Assembly: GCF_007922615.2 (NCBI RefSeq)
Contig: NZ_CP042301.2
Span: 4,324,001 to 4,388,000, forward strand
DNA length: 64,000 nucleotides
Reading direction: 5' to 3'
Source: Nitratireductor mangrovi
Lineage (GTDB): Bacteria > Pseudomonadota > Alphaproteobacteria > Rhizobiales > Rhizobiaceae
The notes under the pieces were generated by a model. It did no database searches. It saw nothing but the letters and a program-made list of their open reading frames with translations, and was not told the origin of the DNA. A program made the position numbers and the translations under genes. Every line of letters starts with the position of its first letter. Within the stretch, counting starts at the first letter, position 1. Below are positions 33,569 to 42,459 of the stretch, one piece after another.

Positions 33569-34498
33569 ATGACGGAAAAAGTTATCATCACCGCTGCGAT
33601 AACCGGCGGCATCCACACGCCAACCATGTCGTCGCATCTACCGATCACGCCGCAGGAGATCGCCGCGTCGGCAATCGAGGCAGCAGAGGCGGGCGCCGCA
33701 ATTATCCATCTGCACGCGCGCGATCCCGAGACCGGGAGACCGAGACAGGATCCGGAACTGTTTATGCAGTTCCTGCCCCGCATCAAGCAATCGACCGATG
33801 CCGTGCTGAACCTGACGACGGGCGGCGGGCTCGGCATGACGCTGGACGAACGCCTGGCGCCAGCCCACCGCGCGAAGCCTGAAGTCACTAGCCTCAATAT
33901 GGGCTCCATGAACTTCTCTGTCGCCCAACTCGCGCACAAGTACACGGATTGGAAGTTCGACTGGGAAAAGTCCTACGTGGAGAACTCATGGAGTACGATC
34001 TATCCCAACAGTTTCGACATGATCGAGCGCATTATGGTGGAGGTCGGCCAAGCCTATGGCACCCGCTTCGAGTTCGAATGCTACGATCTGGGCCATCTCT
34101 ACAACCTGAAGCAGTTTGTCGACCGCGGCCTGGTCGAGCCCCCATTCTTCATTCAGGGGGTATTCGGCATCGCCGGGGGGATGGGCGCCGAACTCGACAA
34201 CCTAATGTTCTTCAAGCAGACGGCAGACCGGCTCTTCGGGTCGGACTACCGACTGTCTTCTTTCGGCATCGGGAAGGCCCAGATGGGATTCTTGACGATG
34301 ACGGCATTGCTGGGGGGAAATGTACGGGTGGGACTTGAGGACTCTCTCTACATCGGACGCGGCCAACTCGCCCGGTCAAACGCCGAACAAGTAACCAAGA
34401 TAAGGCGGATCATTGAGGAACTCGGGTTGGAAATCGCCACGCCCGCAGAGGCGCGCAAAGTCCTAGGGCTGAAAGGCGGCGATAAGGTTGGATTCTAA
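33569..34498 (+). CDS. Beta-keto acid cleavage enzyme (BKACE, DUF849 family)
   Basis: A 309-aa enzyme of the BKACE family. Zinc ligands His47 and His49 are in AGAAIIHLHARDPETGRP, with TTGGGLGMTLDERLAP and TSLNMGSMNF loops downstream. BKACE enzymes condense a beta-keto acid with acetyl-CoA and cleave it to a CoA ester and acetoacetate. ATG 33569 has AAGGAG upstream. It is the last gene of the forward operon, so the pathway probably ends in an acyl-CoA plus acetoacetate. The side-chain specificity cannot be deduced here. Confidence 0.93.
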   Translation: MTEKVIITAAITGGIHTPTMSSHLPITPQEIAASAIEAAEAGAAIIHLHARDPETGRPRQDPELFMQFLPRIKQSTDAVLNLTTGGGLGMTLDERLAPAHRAKPEVTSLNMGSMNFSVAQLAHKYTDWKFDWEKSYVENSWSTIYPNSFDMIERIMVEVGQAYGTRFEFECYDLGHLYNLKQFVDRGLVEPPFFIQGVFGIAGGMGAELDNLMFFKQTADRLFGSDYRLSSFGIGKAQMGFLTMTALLGGNVRVGLEDSLYIGRGQLARSNAEQVTKIRRIIEELGLEIATPAEARKVLGLKGGDKVGF

Positions 34499-34920
34499 CC
34501 ACAATAGAGGAGCGTGAGGATAACAGAATAGTGACGCAGTGCCTTGTCCAAATCACTACGCACCGGCTGGAGCCGCTTTGTGAATTCCGTTTGGACGCAA
34601 ATGCCCTGCCGCTGGCCGAGGCGTCGCGTATGCCTCGCGCGTGAAGTCCAACTCCGGCGCAATATGATTGAACGAGTAATCATTCGCATGGCACGCTGTG
34701 GATCACGTCGGAGTTTGCGGATTACAAGACACGACTATGGAGCAGTGTCGGCGTCGAGGCCGATCACATATCTAGAACGAGAAACGGTGATCGCGCCCGC
34801 GAGACACACAGGCAAATCTTGGTGTTTGCCGAACGGTCGGCCGGCGAAAGAAAATAGTCGCGATGATCCGGAGGCGCGTACCGTCCTGCGCGGACTTGTA
34901 ACGCCGGCCTGTCGTCGAGG
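34499..34920. other. Convergent intergenic region
   Basis: About 420 bp separate the convergent ends of the BKACE and HMG-CoA-lyase-like genes. No gene is supported. A small stem, GCCGA-ACGG-TCGGC (34828-34841), is present without a T-run. No clear terminator for either operon can be pointed out. Confidence 0.4.
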
Positions 34921-35853
34921 CTAGTCAATCCGGCGAGTGACGAGCCCTGATCTCGTGACTCGACCGTGCAATTCGCGGCCGAGCGTCTTTTCAACGCCCT
35001 CTGCCGTCTCAATCAGGCGGTCCATGTCAATTCCCGTGTCGTAGCCCATCTGCTGCAGGACTGCGACCAGATCCTCTGTCACCACATTTCCCGTATGGCC
35101 TTCCGCATACTTGATCGCAGCGGGGTGTCCGCCCAGCCCCCCAAACGAAGAATCGAGATAGTCTACGCCGGCTTCCACCGCCGCAAGCGCGTTCGCCAGT
35201 CCGGTGCCGCGCGTGTCGTGAAAATGTCCGACCCACACGATATCCGGGAAACGGTTCAGTAGCGCTCCAAACCGCTCGCGTACGAATTCAGGATCCGCCA
35301 TTCCAGTCGTGTCGCCTAGGGTGATCATGTCGATGCCCATGTCGGAGAAGAAGGCGGTCCAATGTTCCACCTCTGCCAGCGGTACCTCACCGCTAAACGG
35401 ACAGCCGAACGCTGTGCCGATCGTACCGACGATCCGCAGCCCACTCTCTTGCGCGGCTTCGACCATACGCTCAAATCCGCTTCGAACTTCAGCGTGGGTA
35501 CGGCGGGTGTTTCTCACTTGATGCGCTTCGCTTGCCGACACGACCATGCTGATTTCGGACGGTCCGGCGCCGTCGACGACTGCCTGAATCGCGCGCTCCA
35601 CGGCGCGGTCGTTCACACAGGTCGCCTTGTACGAAACGCCGGCGCGCCGGATGATGCGCTTCAGTACGTCCTCGGCGTCGGCAAATTGGGGGACATGTTT
35701 GGGATGTGAGAACGACGTCGCTTCGATGCGGCGAAAGCCAAGTTCCGTAAAGCTGTCGATCAAGGACACTTTCGCGTCCGTGGCGACAAACGCCACCTCG
35801 TGCTGCAGACCGTCCCGGGCCGCACACTCACAAATCGTAATTTGGCGTGACAT
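34921..35853 (-). CDS. HMG-CoA lyase-family protein with His in place of the catalytic Cys
   Basis: A 310-aa DRE-TIM barrel protein. Catalytic and metal residues of HMG-CoA lyase are mostly kept: Arg13-Asp14 in CAARDGLQHE, His210 and His212 in VGHFHDTRG, and Asn256 in GHTGNV. The flexible loop reads SSFGGLGGHPAA, so the Cys of the canonical GGLGGCP is replaced by His243. That Cys is essential in characterised HMG-CoA lyases, so this protein may cleave a different 3-hydroxyacyl-CoA or 4-hydroxy-keto acid. It is the last gene of the reverse block, 12 bp after the LivF gene. Confidence 0.85.
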   Translation of the reverse strand: MSRQITICECAARDGLQHEVAFVATDAKVSLIDSFTELGFRRIEATSFSHPKHVPQFADAEDVLKRIIRRAGVSYKATCVNDRAVERAIQAVVDGAGPSEISMVVSASEAHQVRNTRRTHAEVRSGFERMVEAAQESGLRIVGTIGTAFGCPFSGEVPLAEVEHWTAFFSDMGIDMITLGDTTGMADPEFVRERFGALLNRFPDIVWVGHFHDTRGTGLANALAAVEAGVDYLDSSFGGLGGHPAAIKYAEGHTGNVVTEDLVAVLQQMGYDTGIDMDRLIETAEGVEKTLGRELHGRVTRSGLVTRRID

Positions 35854-35865
35854 GCTGCCGCAACC

Positions 35866-36591
35866 CTAGAGCAATTGAAGCGTTTCCTCGCCAGACCGCA
35901 ATGTGCTTGCATCGTAGGTCTGGCTAATGGTTCCGAGCCTTACCACCAGCACCCTGTCGGCGATGCGAACTCCTGCATTCACATTCTGCTCAACGAGTAA
36001 AATTGTTGTGTTCCAGCTGTCGCGGAGCGTCTTTAGTTGGTCCAGCACCTGCGTCGCGAGACTGGGCGCGAGGCCGGCCGACGGCTCGTCCACGAGCAGC
36101 ACGCGGGGTTCAAGCATCAGGGCAATTCCCATCGACAGCATTTTCTGTTCTCCGCCGCTCAGCAGTCTCGCAGCCGAATCGCGTCGTTCAGCCAGTCGCG
36201 GAAAGAACTCCAGTATACGTGCCATTCTCTCGTCAACGAGCGACGCCGAATCCAGCAGATAGCCACCGAGGCGGAGATTGTTTGTCACCGAGAAATTCGG
36301 AAAAAAACCGTGGTGCTGCAGTACGATGCTTAGGCCGGTCTCCACGTTGCGCCGAACGTTCGGAGTACCTATCGGCTCGCCGTCCACCGATACCTTGCCC
36401 TCGCACCACGGAAGCAGCCCGGTGATGGCACGCAGTATCGTTGATTTGCCCGCTCCGTTGTGCCCTACGAATAGTACGATCTCCCCCGGAGCTACAGCGA
36501 AATTAACGTCATGCAAAATACGATTGTTGGCGTAGCCGCCTGCGAGGTTTCTTACCCCGAGAATTGGTGCCTGTCCGCTTTGCGCGCTCAT
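35866..36591 (-). CDS. livF: Liv-type ABC transporter ATPase (LivF-like), second system
   Basis: A 241-aa ATPase with Walker A GHNGAGKST, signature LLSGGEQKMLSMGIALM and Walker B VLLVDEPSAGLAP. It begins 3 bp after the fused permease-ATPase gene and belongs to the second Liv importer of the window. With the fused protein, the LivH-like permease and the binding protein (39333-40547) it makes a complete system. Confidence 0.92.
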   Translation of the reverse strand: MSAQSGQAPILGVRNLAGGYANNRILHDVNFAVAPGEIVLFVGHNGAGKSTILRAITGLLPWCEGKVSVDGEPIGTPNVRRNVETGLSIVLQHHGFFPNFSVTNNLRLGGYLLDSASLVDERMARILEFFPRLAERRDSAARLLSGGEQKMLSMGIALMLEPRVLLVDEPSAGLAPSLATQVLDQLKTLRDSWNTTILLVEQNVNAGVRIADRVLVVRLGTISQTYDASTLRSGEETLQLL

Positions 36592-36594
36592 CAG

Positions 36595-38307
36595 TCATAC
36601 TCCGAGGTACAGGCGGTTTAGTTCCCTGTCCGCCATAATGTCGTCGAAGCTGGCAACTTTCACGACAGTGCCCTCGGCCATGAAAACCACACGATCGACC
36701 AGCCCTTCGAGAAAATCCATATTGTGTTCGACGATCAGCATGGTGACCCCGAGATCCTGGCGCACGCGAAGGATCGTGCGGCGGATATCTTGGCGCATCT
36801 GCGGGTCGATGCCTGCGGCGGGCTCATCGAGCAGCCAGACGGAAGCGCCCTGCGCCAACAGCCTTGCGAAACCGACCAGCTTCTGCTGGCCGAAACTCAG
36901 CTCGCCGACCTTTTCGTTCGCATGGCCCTCTAGGCCCATATACTGCAGGAGTTCCAGTGCCTTGTCGCGGCGCTCCGCCTCGCCTGATCGGTCTATGGGT
37001 AGCCAGGCGAACCAAGGGCTTTCGCGCAGTGATCGCGGAAACGATACGAGCACGTTGTCGAGCGCGGTCATGTTGCTGAAGGGGCGCACATGCTGAAAGA
37101 GACGTCCAATTCCGGCTTGCGCGATCCGGTAGGGTTTATGCTTCGAGAAGTCTTGTCCGCGATAGACTATCGTACCAGTATCCGGCCTGATGTTGCCGCC
37201 TATGAGGTCGAACAGCGTCGTCTTGCCCGCGCCGTTGGGGCCGACAATGCCGATGATGTCACCGGCGTCTACCGAGATATTCGTACCGCGGACCGCAACA
37301 AGCCCGCCATATGACTTGGTTACGTTTTCGATCCTCAGCAACGGCCCGTGTATGAGTGCGGCGGACGCTTGTGGGTCGACATTTTTCAGCTTTATCGCCT
37401 GGCGCTGCCCCCGCCCTTCGAGTCCCCGACCGTCGGCTACGAGATTGCTCGTTGCGTGTTCCGGTAGCAGGCCTTGCGGCCTACGCATGATGACGCCAAC
37501 GAGTATCAGACCGAACAGCACCATGGCGAGGTGCGCTCCGACCGCTGTCGGCATGATGACGCGGAGCGTTTCCTCCAGCGTGATCAGAACCGCCGCCCCG
37601 GCAATCCCCCCGAACGGATTTGCAAGCCCGCCGAGCAACACCATTATTACGACTGTGAATGAGACGTAGATGACAAAGCTGTCGGGATTGATGAAAGTGA
37701 TTACGGTGGCGAACAGCCCGCCCGCCACACCGGCAAATCCACATCCGATGAAGAAGACCGCTATCTTGAACCAGAGCGTGTCTTTGCCGAGCGCCGCTAT
37801 TCCAATCTCGTCTTCGCGGATGGCTTTCATGACCCGGCCGAACGGGGATCGTGCCGTCTCGTACATCATGCACCAGCATAGAGCCGAAACGGCCAGTGTA
37901 ATAATGAACACTTGGCCGTTCGTCTGAAACACGTAGCCGAAAAGGTCCGCATGCGGGATATCGCGTATGCCAGCGGGTCCCCCAGTGATATCGAGATTGA
38001 GGAACAGCGACGTGCCGAGAATCTGGACCGCGAATGTGGCGAGGAGAAGATATTCTCCGGACACTCGCAGCGATGGGATTGACAGCACAAGGCTTGCGGC
38101 GGCAGCCATGGCAAAAGCAATGACGAGAGCGAGTGGAAACGGTACGCCATACTCAATGCGTGCAATCGTGAACGCGTAGGCGCCGATCCCGAAGAAGACC
38201 GCGTGGGCTACAGAGAAGAGCCCTCCATAGCCCTTGATAAGGTTCAACGACGTAGCCAGTAGCGCGTAAACGCAGATGAGCGTGAGCACTAGAAACAGAT
38301 AGTCCAT
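36595..38307 (-). CDS. Fused Liv-type permease-ATPase (LivM-LivG)
   Basis: A 570-aa fusion. Residues about 1-300 form a LivM-type permease (GYGGLFSVAHAVFFGIGAYA and the coupling loop VMKAIREDEIGIAALGKDTLW). A linker of about 30 polar residues leads to a LivG-type ATPase (about 335-570) with Walker A GPNGAGKTT, signature LSFGQQKLVGFARLLAQG and Walker B WLLDEPAAGIDPQM. ATG 38307 gives a natural LivM start; earlier in-frame codons overlap the LivH gene. Such fusions are known in Hyphomicrobiales. The importer therefore needs only one more ATPase, the LivF at 35866. Confidence 0.9.
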   Translation of the reverse strand: MDYLFLVLTLICVYALLATSLNLIKGYGGLFSVAHAVFFGIGAYAFTIARIEYGVPFPLALVIAFAMAAAASLVLSIPSLRVSGEYLLLATFAVQILGTSLFLNLDITGGPAGIRDIPHADLFGYVFQTNGQVFIITLAVSALCWCMMYETARSPFGRVMKAIREDEIGIAALGKDTLWFKIAVFFIGCGFAGVAGGLFATVITFINPDSFVIYVSFTVVIMVLLGGLANPFGGIAGAAVLITLEETLRVIMPTAVGAHLAMVLFGLILVGVIMRRPQGLLPEHATSNLVADGRGLEGRGQRQAIKLKNVDPQASAALIHGPLLRIENVTKSYGGLVAVRGTNISVDAGDIIGIVGPNGAGKTTLFDLIGGNIRPDTGTIVYRGQDFSKHKPYRIAQAGIGRLFQHVRPFSNMTALDNVLVSFPRSLRESPWFAWLPIDRSGEAERRDKALELLQYMGLEGHANEKVGELSFGQQKLVGFARLLAQGASVWLLDEPAAGIDPQMRQDIRRTILRVRQDLGVTMLIVEHNMDFLEGLVDRVVFMAEGTVVKVASFDDIMADRELNRLYLGV

Positions 38308-38359
38308 CGTCAGCCACCGTCCGCTGTGTACATGGCCTGCAGGGTCAAGGAGAATTCGG

Positions 38360-39247
38360 TCATCTGGCGGCTCTTGCGGCGCTGGCATTGCCGAGGAGTC
38401 CGCTAGGCCGCCACACCACCACAACCATCATGATGAGAAATGCAATCGTGTCCGACCAGAATGCGGGCAGTTGCAGGCTGATCATCGCAGCGAGCAGGCC
38501 GAGCATGAACGCGCCGAGGAAGGCGCCGACAGTGCTTCCTATACCGCCCACCACAACCGCTGCGACAGCGTAAAGCAGCGGCGTTAGGCCCATCGTTGGC
38601 ACGAGGCTTGAATACCAGCCTGTCGCGATTGCGCCAGGGACTACAAGCAGCGAGGCGATGGTGATGGCGATTGCGCTCACAAGCGTGGGATTGATGCCGA
38701 CGACCTCAGCCATTGTTGGGTTGTCCGCGTAGGCCATCATGGCGCGGCCGATCCGGGTTGCCTTAAGAAAGAGCATTGTTGCGCCGAAACCACCGATCGC
38801 AACGGCAAGTGTAATGATGTCGGTCAGCGATATGACCACTGCCCCGATCTCGTAGAAAACCCCGCCGAACGGATTTTCAAGATATCGCCCGCCGGTACCC
38901 CATCCAAGTGCGATGAGGTTTTCGATCGCAAACTGGATGCCGATCGAGGCGAGCACGAGCGCGAAAGTGCCGGCGTTCCGTCGCTTCAATGGCGTGTAGA
39001 TGAAGAACTGTATCAGGAGTCCGGCTGCAACGGTCAGGGCGACCGTTATCACAAATCCCAGCCAGAACGGCATTCCCACTTGCATGATCAACGCATAGGC
39101 GAGAAAGCCCGCAAGAGCGAAAACCGCAGCGTGAGCGAAATGAAAGATATGGGATACCGCAAGCACAAGGCCAAAACCGGTCGCCACCATTGAATATATC
39201 GCGGCTTGTGACAGGCCGACCACCATTAGCTGCAGGGCGAGATCCAT
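38360..39247 (-). CDS. livH: Liv-type ABC permease (LivH-like), second system
   Basis: A 295-aa permease with about eight hydrophobic helices, starting MDLALQLMVVGLSQAAIYSMVATG. Typical LivH features are VSHIFHFAHAAVFALAGFLAY, a MMAYADNPTMAEVVGINPTLV coupling loop, and VVGGIGSTVGAFLGAF near the end. It lies 85 bp after the binding-protein gene and 52 bp before the fused LivM-LivG gene. Confidence 0.92.
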   Translation of the reverse strand: MDLALQLMVVGLSQAAIYSMVATGFGLVLAVSHIFHFAHAAVFALAGFLAYALIMQVGMPFWLGFVITVALTVAAGLLIQFFIYTPLKRRNAGTFALVLASIGIQFAIENLIALGWGTGGRYLENPFGGVFYEIGAVVISLTDIITLAVAIGGFGATMLFLKATRIGRAMMAYADNPTMAEVVGINPTLVSAIAITIASLLVVPGAIATGWYSSLVPTMGLTPLLYAVAAVVVGGIGSTVGAFLGAFMLGLLAAMISLQLPAFWSDTIAFLIMMVVVVWRPSGLLGNASAARAAR

Positions 39248-39332
39248 TCGTGGCTCCGCTGGGTGACAGGGCAAAAAAGCATGTGCGAGTGCGCGGCCGC
39301 CGCCGCATGGGCGGCGACCCGCAACTCACAAA

Positions 39333-40547
39333 TCAGTTGTTGTGCATCACCTCGTTGATTTCGCGCACCTGACCTGCCGTGTAGACGGTTATCGGCGCGA
39401 ACTTGCCATCTTTGAGATGGTAGATGGCAATAGACGTGATGGCGTTACGCTCCTCGTCAAACGACATTCCGCCAGTCACCGTATCCTCAAACACGGCATC
39501 ATCCATCAAGTCGCGCATGTTGGCTGGAGTCACGTCCTGACCCGCTTCCTTCAGACGCTTGATCAACTCTGCATAGAGGCGTGTGCCCATGTAGAATTGC
39601 GAAGCGACGTAATCGAGATCATCGGTCGAGCCGTATTCTGCCTCCCATGCCTCCCTCATTTTCTGGTAGGCCGGAAAAGGCTCTAGGTCCGGTCCAAAAT
39701 TCGACGGGTTTGTGTAAACGCCGCCATTGGCGGCTTCGCCGCCCAATTCGATAGTCGACTTATGATTGTACGCGCCGTAGCTCGCCCACCGAGGCGTAAG
39801 CCCCAGGCTCGTACCCTGCGCGATGATGGCGCCCACTTCGGTCGCGACACCGCCGATATAGACGACATCAGGATTTGCAGCGCGAATTCGCGACAGCTGA
39901 AGGCGGAAATCGTGGGCACCAGGCAGGAACGACTCCTCGGCCACCACGTCACCGCCGAAGGCTTCCATGGCTGGAGCAAGCACTTGCTGAATACCCCGGC
40001 CAAGGTCGTCGTCGCGGTAGATCAGAGCGACCTTCTCCTCGCCGAGCTCCTCAGCGAGGTAGCGCGCAAGCACCGGTGCCTGGAGATGCGTCAGCGGAAT
40101 GGCGTTGAAAAACCACGGTGACAAGTCAGACAGTGCTGGCGAGGCTCCCCCGACATTGACCAGTAGCCGCTCGTTCCTTTCGGCAACCGGCGCCTGAGCG
40201 AGAGATACGCCGCTGTAGCCCGTCAAAGCATAGGGCACGTCCTCGATCGAAATCGCTTGCTGCAACGCGCGAACGCCCACATCCGGCTTTGCCTGCGAAT
40301 CGAAAAAAAACGGCTCCATCCGGGCGCCTTCGCCTAGCATCCCACTTTCGTTGATCTCCTTGACGGCAAGATTGACCGCCTTCGACGCGACTTCACCTTG
40401 CGAGGCGGCGATGCCGGTCAGTGGGAAAGTGATCGCGATCTTGTGCACGGTCTCTTGCGCTGCAGCTAGACTCGCAACTGCCATCGTTGCGGCGAAGACC
40501 GCGCCGACCACCGCTAGCTTCGGCGCCTTTCGTTTTTCAAAGAGCAT
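39333..40547 (-). CDS. Periplasmic binding protein, Liv type, second system
   Basis: A 404-aa protein with a signal peptide ending near ASLAAAQ (about residue 31) and a type I periplasmic binding fold (ITFPLTGIAASQGEVASKAVNLAVKEIN, YALTGYSGVSLAQAP, VALIYRDDDLGRGIQ). It is the binding component for the permeases and ATPases encoded downstream. The surrounding CoA-chemistry genes suggest a carboxylic acid ligand rather than an amino acid (inference). Confidence 0.92.
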   Translation of the reverse strand: MLFEKRKAPKLAVVGAVFAATMAVASLAAAQETVHKIAITFPLTGIAASQGEVASKAVNLAVKEINESGMLGEGARMEPFFFDSQAKPDVGVRALQQAISIEDVPYALTGYSGVSLAQAPVAERNERLLVNVGGASPALSDLSPWFFNAIPLTHLQAPVLARYLAEELGEEKVALIYRDDDLGRGIQQVLAPAMEAFGGDVVAEESFLPGAHDFRLQLSRIRAANPDVVYIGGVATEVGAIIAQGTSLGLTPRWASYGAYNHKSTIELGGEAANGGVYTNPSNFGPDLEPFPAYQKMREAWEAEYGSTDDLDYVASQFYMGTRLYAELIKRLKEAGQDVTPANMRDLMDDAVFEDTVTGGMSFDEERNAITSIAIYHLKDGKFAPITVYTAGQVREINEVMHNN

Positions 40548-40622
40548 GATGTTTCCTCCTGTTTGCCCCTATTGCTTGTTATGCGGCGGCCTCAGCCATT
40601 GCCGCCGACCCCCTCGGTCGGG

Positions 40623-41654
40623 TCATGCCTCCAGCACATAACGCCCTTGGGAGGCACCTGCTTCCATTAGCGCATGCGCCTCCGGTCCTTTTTCCAACGG
40701 GAATATCCGGTCCACATGGACGCGTATCGCACCGGACACGAGAAGTTCGTAAACTTCCTGCAACTCAGTTTTGGTGCAGGTGCGGGTTCCGATCAGACTG
40801 ATTTCCTTTAGGATGAAATGGGCTGGCGTGATCTGCGCCTTCTTGCCGGTGATGTTTCCGGTGAGCACCACCCGTCCGCCTTTGCGGAGCGCTCGAATGG
40901 ACTGATCGAGAGTCCGCTCCCCCACGACTTCGATGACGAGGTCGCAACCACTCCCGCCCGTAAGCGCCTTCACTTGATCGGCAAATATCAGATCCTCAGA
41001 GGTAATGACCTCGTCGGCGCCAGCCTGGTGAAGCAGCTCCGACTTTTCCCCGCTGGAGGTCACTGCAATGCATCTGCAGCCGAAATGGCGCAACAACTCG
41101 AGCGCATGCAGCCCAACCCCGCCGCTGGCACCGGTCACGACAACGGTTTCGCCAGGCTGCGCCTGACCGCGCGTCTGTATGGCGTGATAGGCCGTCCCGA
41201 ACGTGCAACTAGCAACGGCGGCGGTTTCAAGGGGTAGGCCGTCGGGGAGCGGTATCACCGCGTGGTCGGGAATCTTCACGAATTCAGCGTAACCCCCGTC
41301 CAGATCCTCGCCGAGAAAGCGAGCGCGAAAAGTTTCACAGTACGCCTCGTTGCCGCCGCGGCACTGCGCGCAGTTGCCACAGCCGATGCGTATAAGGGAG
41401 GATACGCGTTGACCCGTCTGGACGCCGGTGACGCCTGAACCAAGCGAAACGATTGTTCCACCGATCTGGTGACCGGGAATAACTGGAAGTGGTGTCTTTG
41501 CGAATGCGCCGGAGCGCGTCAGCAGATCGTGCCGGCAGATGCCGCAATAGGCGACGCGGATCAGTACCTCGCCCGGCCCTGGTTTCGGCACGGGGCGAAC
41601 GCTTGGCACCAGTTGCTCGGGTCCGCCGAAACGGCTCAGCAACAGCGCATTCAT
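40623..41654 (-). CDS. Zinc-dependent alcohol dehydrogenase (MDR family)
   Basis: A 343-aa medium-chain dehydrogenase. Catalytic zinc ligands lie in AYCGICRHD and GHQIGG. The structural zinc site has four cysteines in GCGNCAQCRGGNEAYC. The NAD(P) loop is VVTGASGGVGLHALE. ATG 41654 gives the family's normal start; GTG 41687 would add 11 residues. A promoter-like sequence at 41933-41961 lies upstream, so it may head a sub-operon with the Liv importer. It would oxidise an alcohol to an aldehyde or ketone; the substrate is unknown. Confidence 0.9.
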   Translation of the reverse strand: MNALLLSRFGGPEQLVPSVRPVPKPGPGEVLIRVAYCGICRHDLLTRSGAFAKTPLPVIPGHQIGGTIVSLGSGVTGVQTGQRVSSLIRIGCGNCAQCRGGNEAYCETFRARFLGEDLDGGYAEFVKIPDHAVIPLPDGLPLETAAVASCTFGTAYHAIQTRGQAQPGETVVVTGASGGVGLHALELLRHFGCRCIAVTSSGEKSELLHQAGADEVITSEDLIFADQVKALTGGSGCDLVIEVVGERTLDQSIRALRKGGRVVLTGNITGKKAQITPAHFILKEISLIGTRTCTKTELQEVYELLVSGAIRVHVDRIFPLEKGPEAHALMEAGASQGRYVLEA

Positions 41655-41932
41655 CGATTCTGGTATCGCGGCGCGCGAACTCACCACCCCCTCCCCGAGC
41701 GAGGATGGAGGGTATTGTCATCTATTCCTGTAGTCCGTTCGCAAGCAACGACAGGAATGGTGCAAACAAAGGGAAAACTCGCCAAAACAAGCCTCGCAAT
41801 TCCAAAAAGATTGGAACTATCGCGAGCCTTGAAACTTCCGCAAATATAAGCTGCCTATCAGCAGCCCTTTGCGGATTTTGGCTGTCCGCGCACGCAAACA
41901 GACCAGAAACCTGTACCCTGTCGCGTGGTTAA

Positions 41933-41961
41933 ATCCTATTGACCGGCGGACGCCCTGTCAA
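41933..41961 (-). promoter_or_regulatory. Sigma70-like promoter for the dehydrogenase/Liv sub-operon
   Basis: On the reverse strand TTGACA (41956-41961) is followed by exactly 17 bp and TAGGAT (41933-41938). The -35 overlaps the stop codon of the DUF3870 gene. The leader of about 270 bp before ATG 41654 contains the small dyad TTCCAA-N5-TTGGAA (41800-41816), a possible operator. This is the best promoter seen in the 35-50 kb block. Confidence 0.55.
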
Positions 41962-42386
41962 GCTTGCCGCGCCAGTTGGGGCCGCAACGCGGAGCGTAAT
42001 TCTCTTACGCGCGTAGTCGATTGGGGGTCGCACGGGGAAGCGCTTCGCGGGTCTCCGCAAGCCAGGCGCTTGAGCCCTTCTTCGTAACGCTGACCGATGA
42101 TCTTCAAGCAGGCGATCAGGGAATCGGTAGACGATGTCCAATAGCGCGCGCGCACCTTCTCGCAAAGCTTGTCGACACCACTGGAGAGTTCGTAACCGAT
42201 GGCGACACGCCTGAAAAAATCCTTCGATAGGTCGGTCACGCCCGGAACGTCCGCGCCGACGATCCGGCCGTTGCGCATTTCGACCTCCAGCACCACGCCG
42301 AACAGGCGCTGCTTCTCCTGCATTACGGTTCCCTTGGGTGCTGGCGCATATCCGGTTAGCAGAATGGTAGGTTCTTCAATGGCCAT
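41958..42386 (-). CDS. DUF3870 domain protein
   Basis: A 142-aa protein whose first 105 residues match the DUF3870 pattern: ILLTGYAPAPKGTVMQEKQRLFGVVLEVEMRNGRIVGADV, then VTDLSKDFFRRVAIGY and ALI-like IACLKIIGQRYEE. The last 30 or so residues are basic and low in conservation. The molecular role of DUF3870 is unknown; its genes often sit in catabolic operons with Liv importers. Here it lies between the thioesterase and the dehydrogenase of the same strand. Confidence 0.82.
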   Translation of the reverse strand: MAIEEPTILLTGYAPAPKGTVMQEKQRLFGVVLEVEMRNGRIVGADVPGVTDLSKDFFRRVAIGYELSSGVDKLCEKVRARYWTSSTDSLIACLKIIGQRYEEGLKRLACGDPRSASPCDPQSTTRVRELRSALRPQLARQA

Positions 42387-42459
42387 TTGTTCCCACCCTT
42401 ATCAGTTCTGTCGTTTCGTTACATGTTAGTCGCAACTTGGCGCGGCGCAACATGTGGCT

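Noticed and set aside
34828..34841. Hairpin GCCGA-ACGG-TCGGC as a shared terminator of the convergent operons
   Set aside because: The stem is only 5 bp and no T-run follows on either strand.
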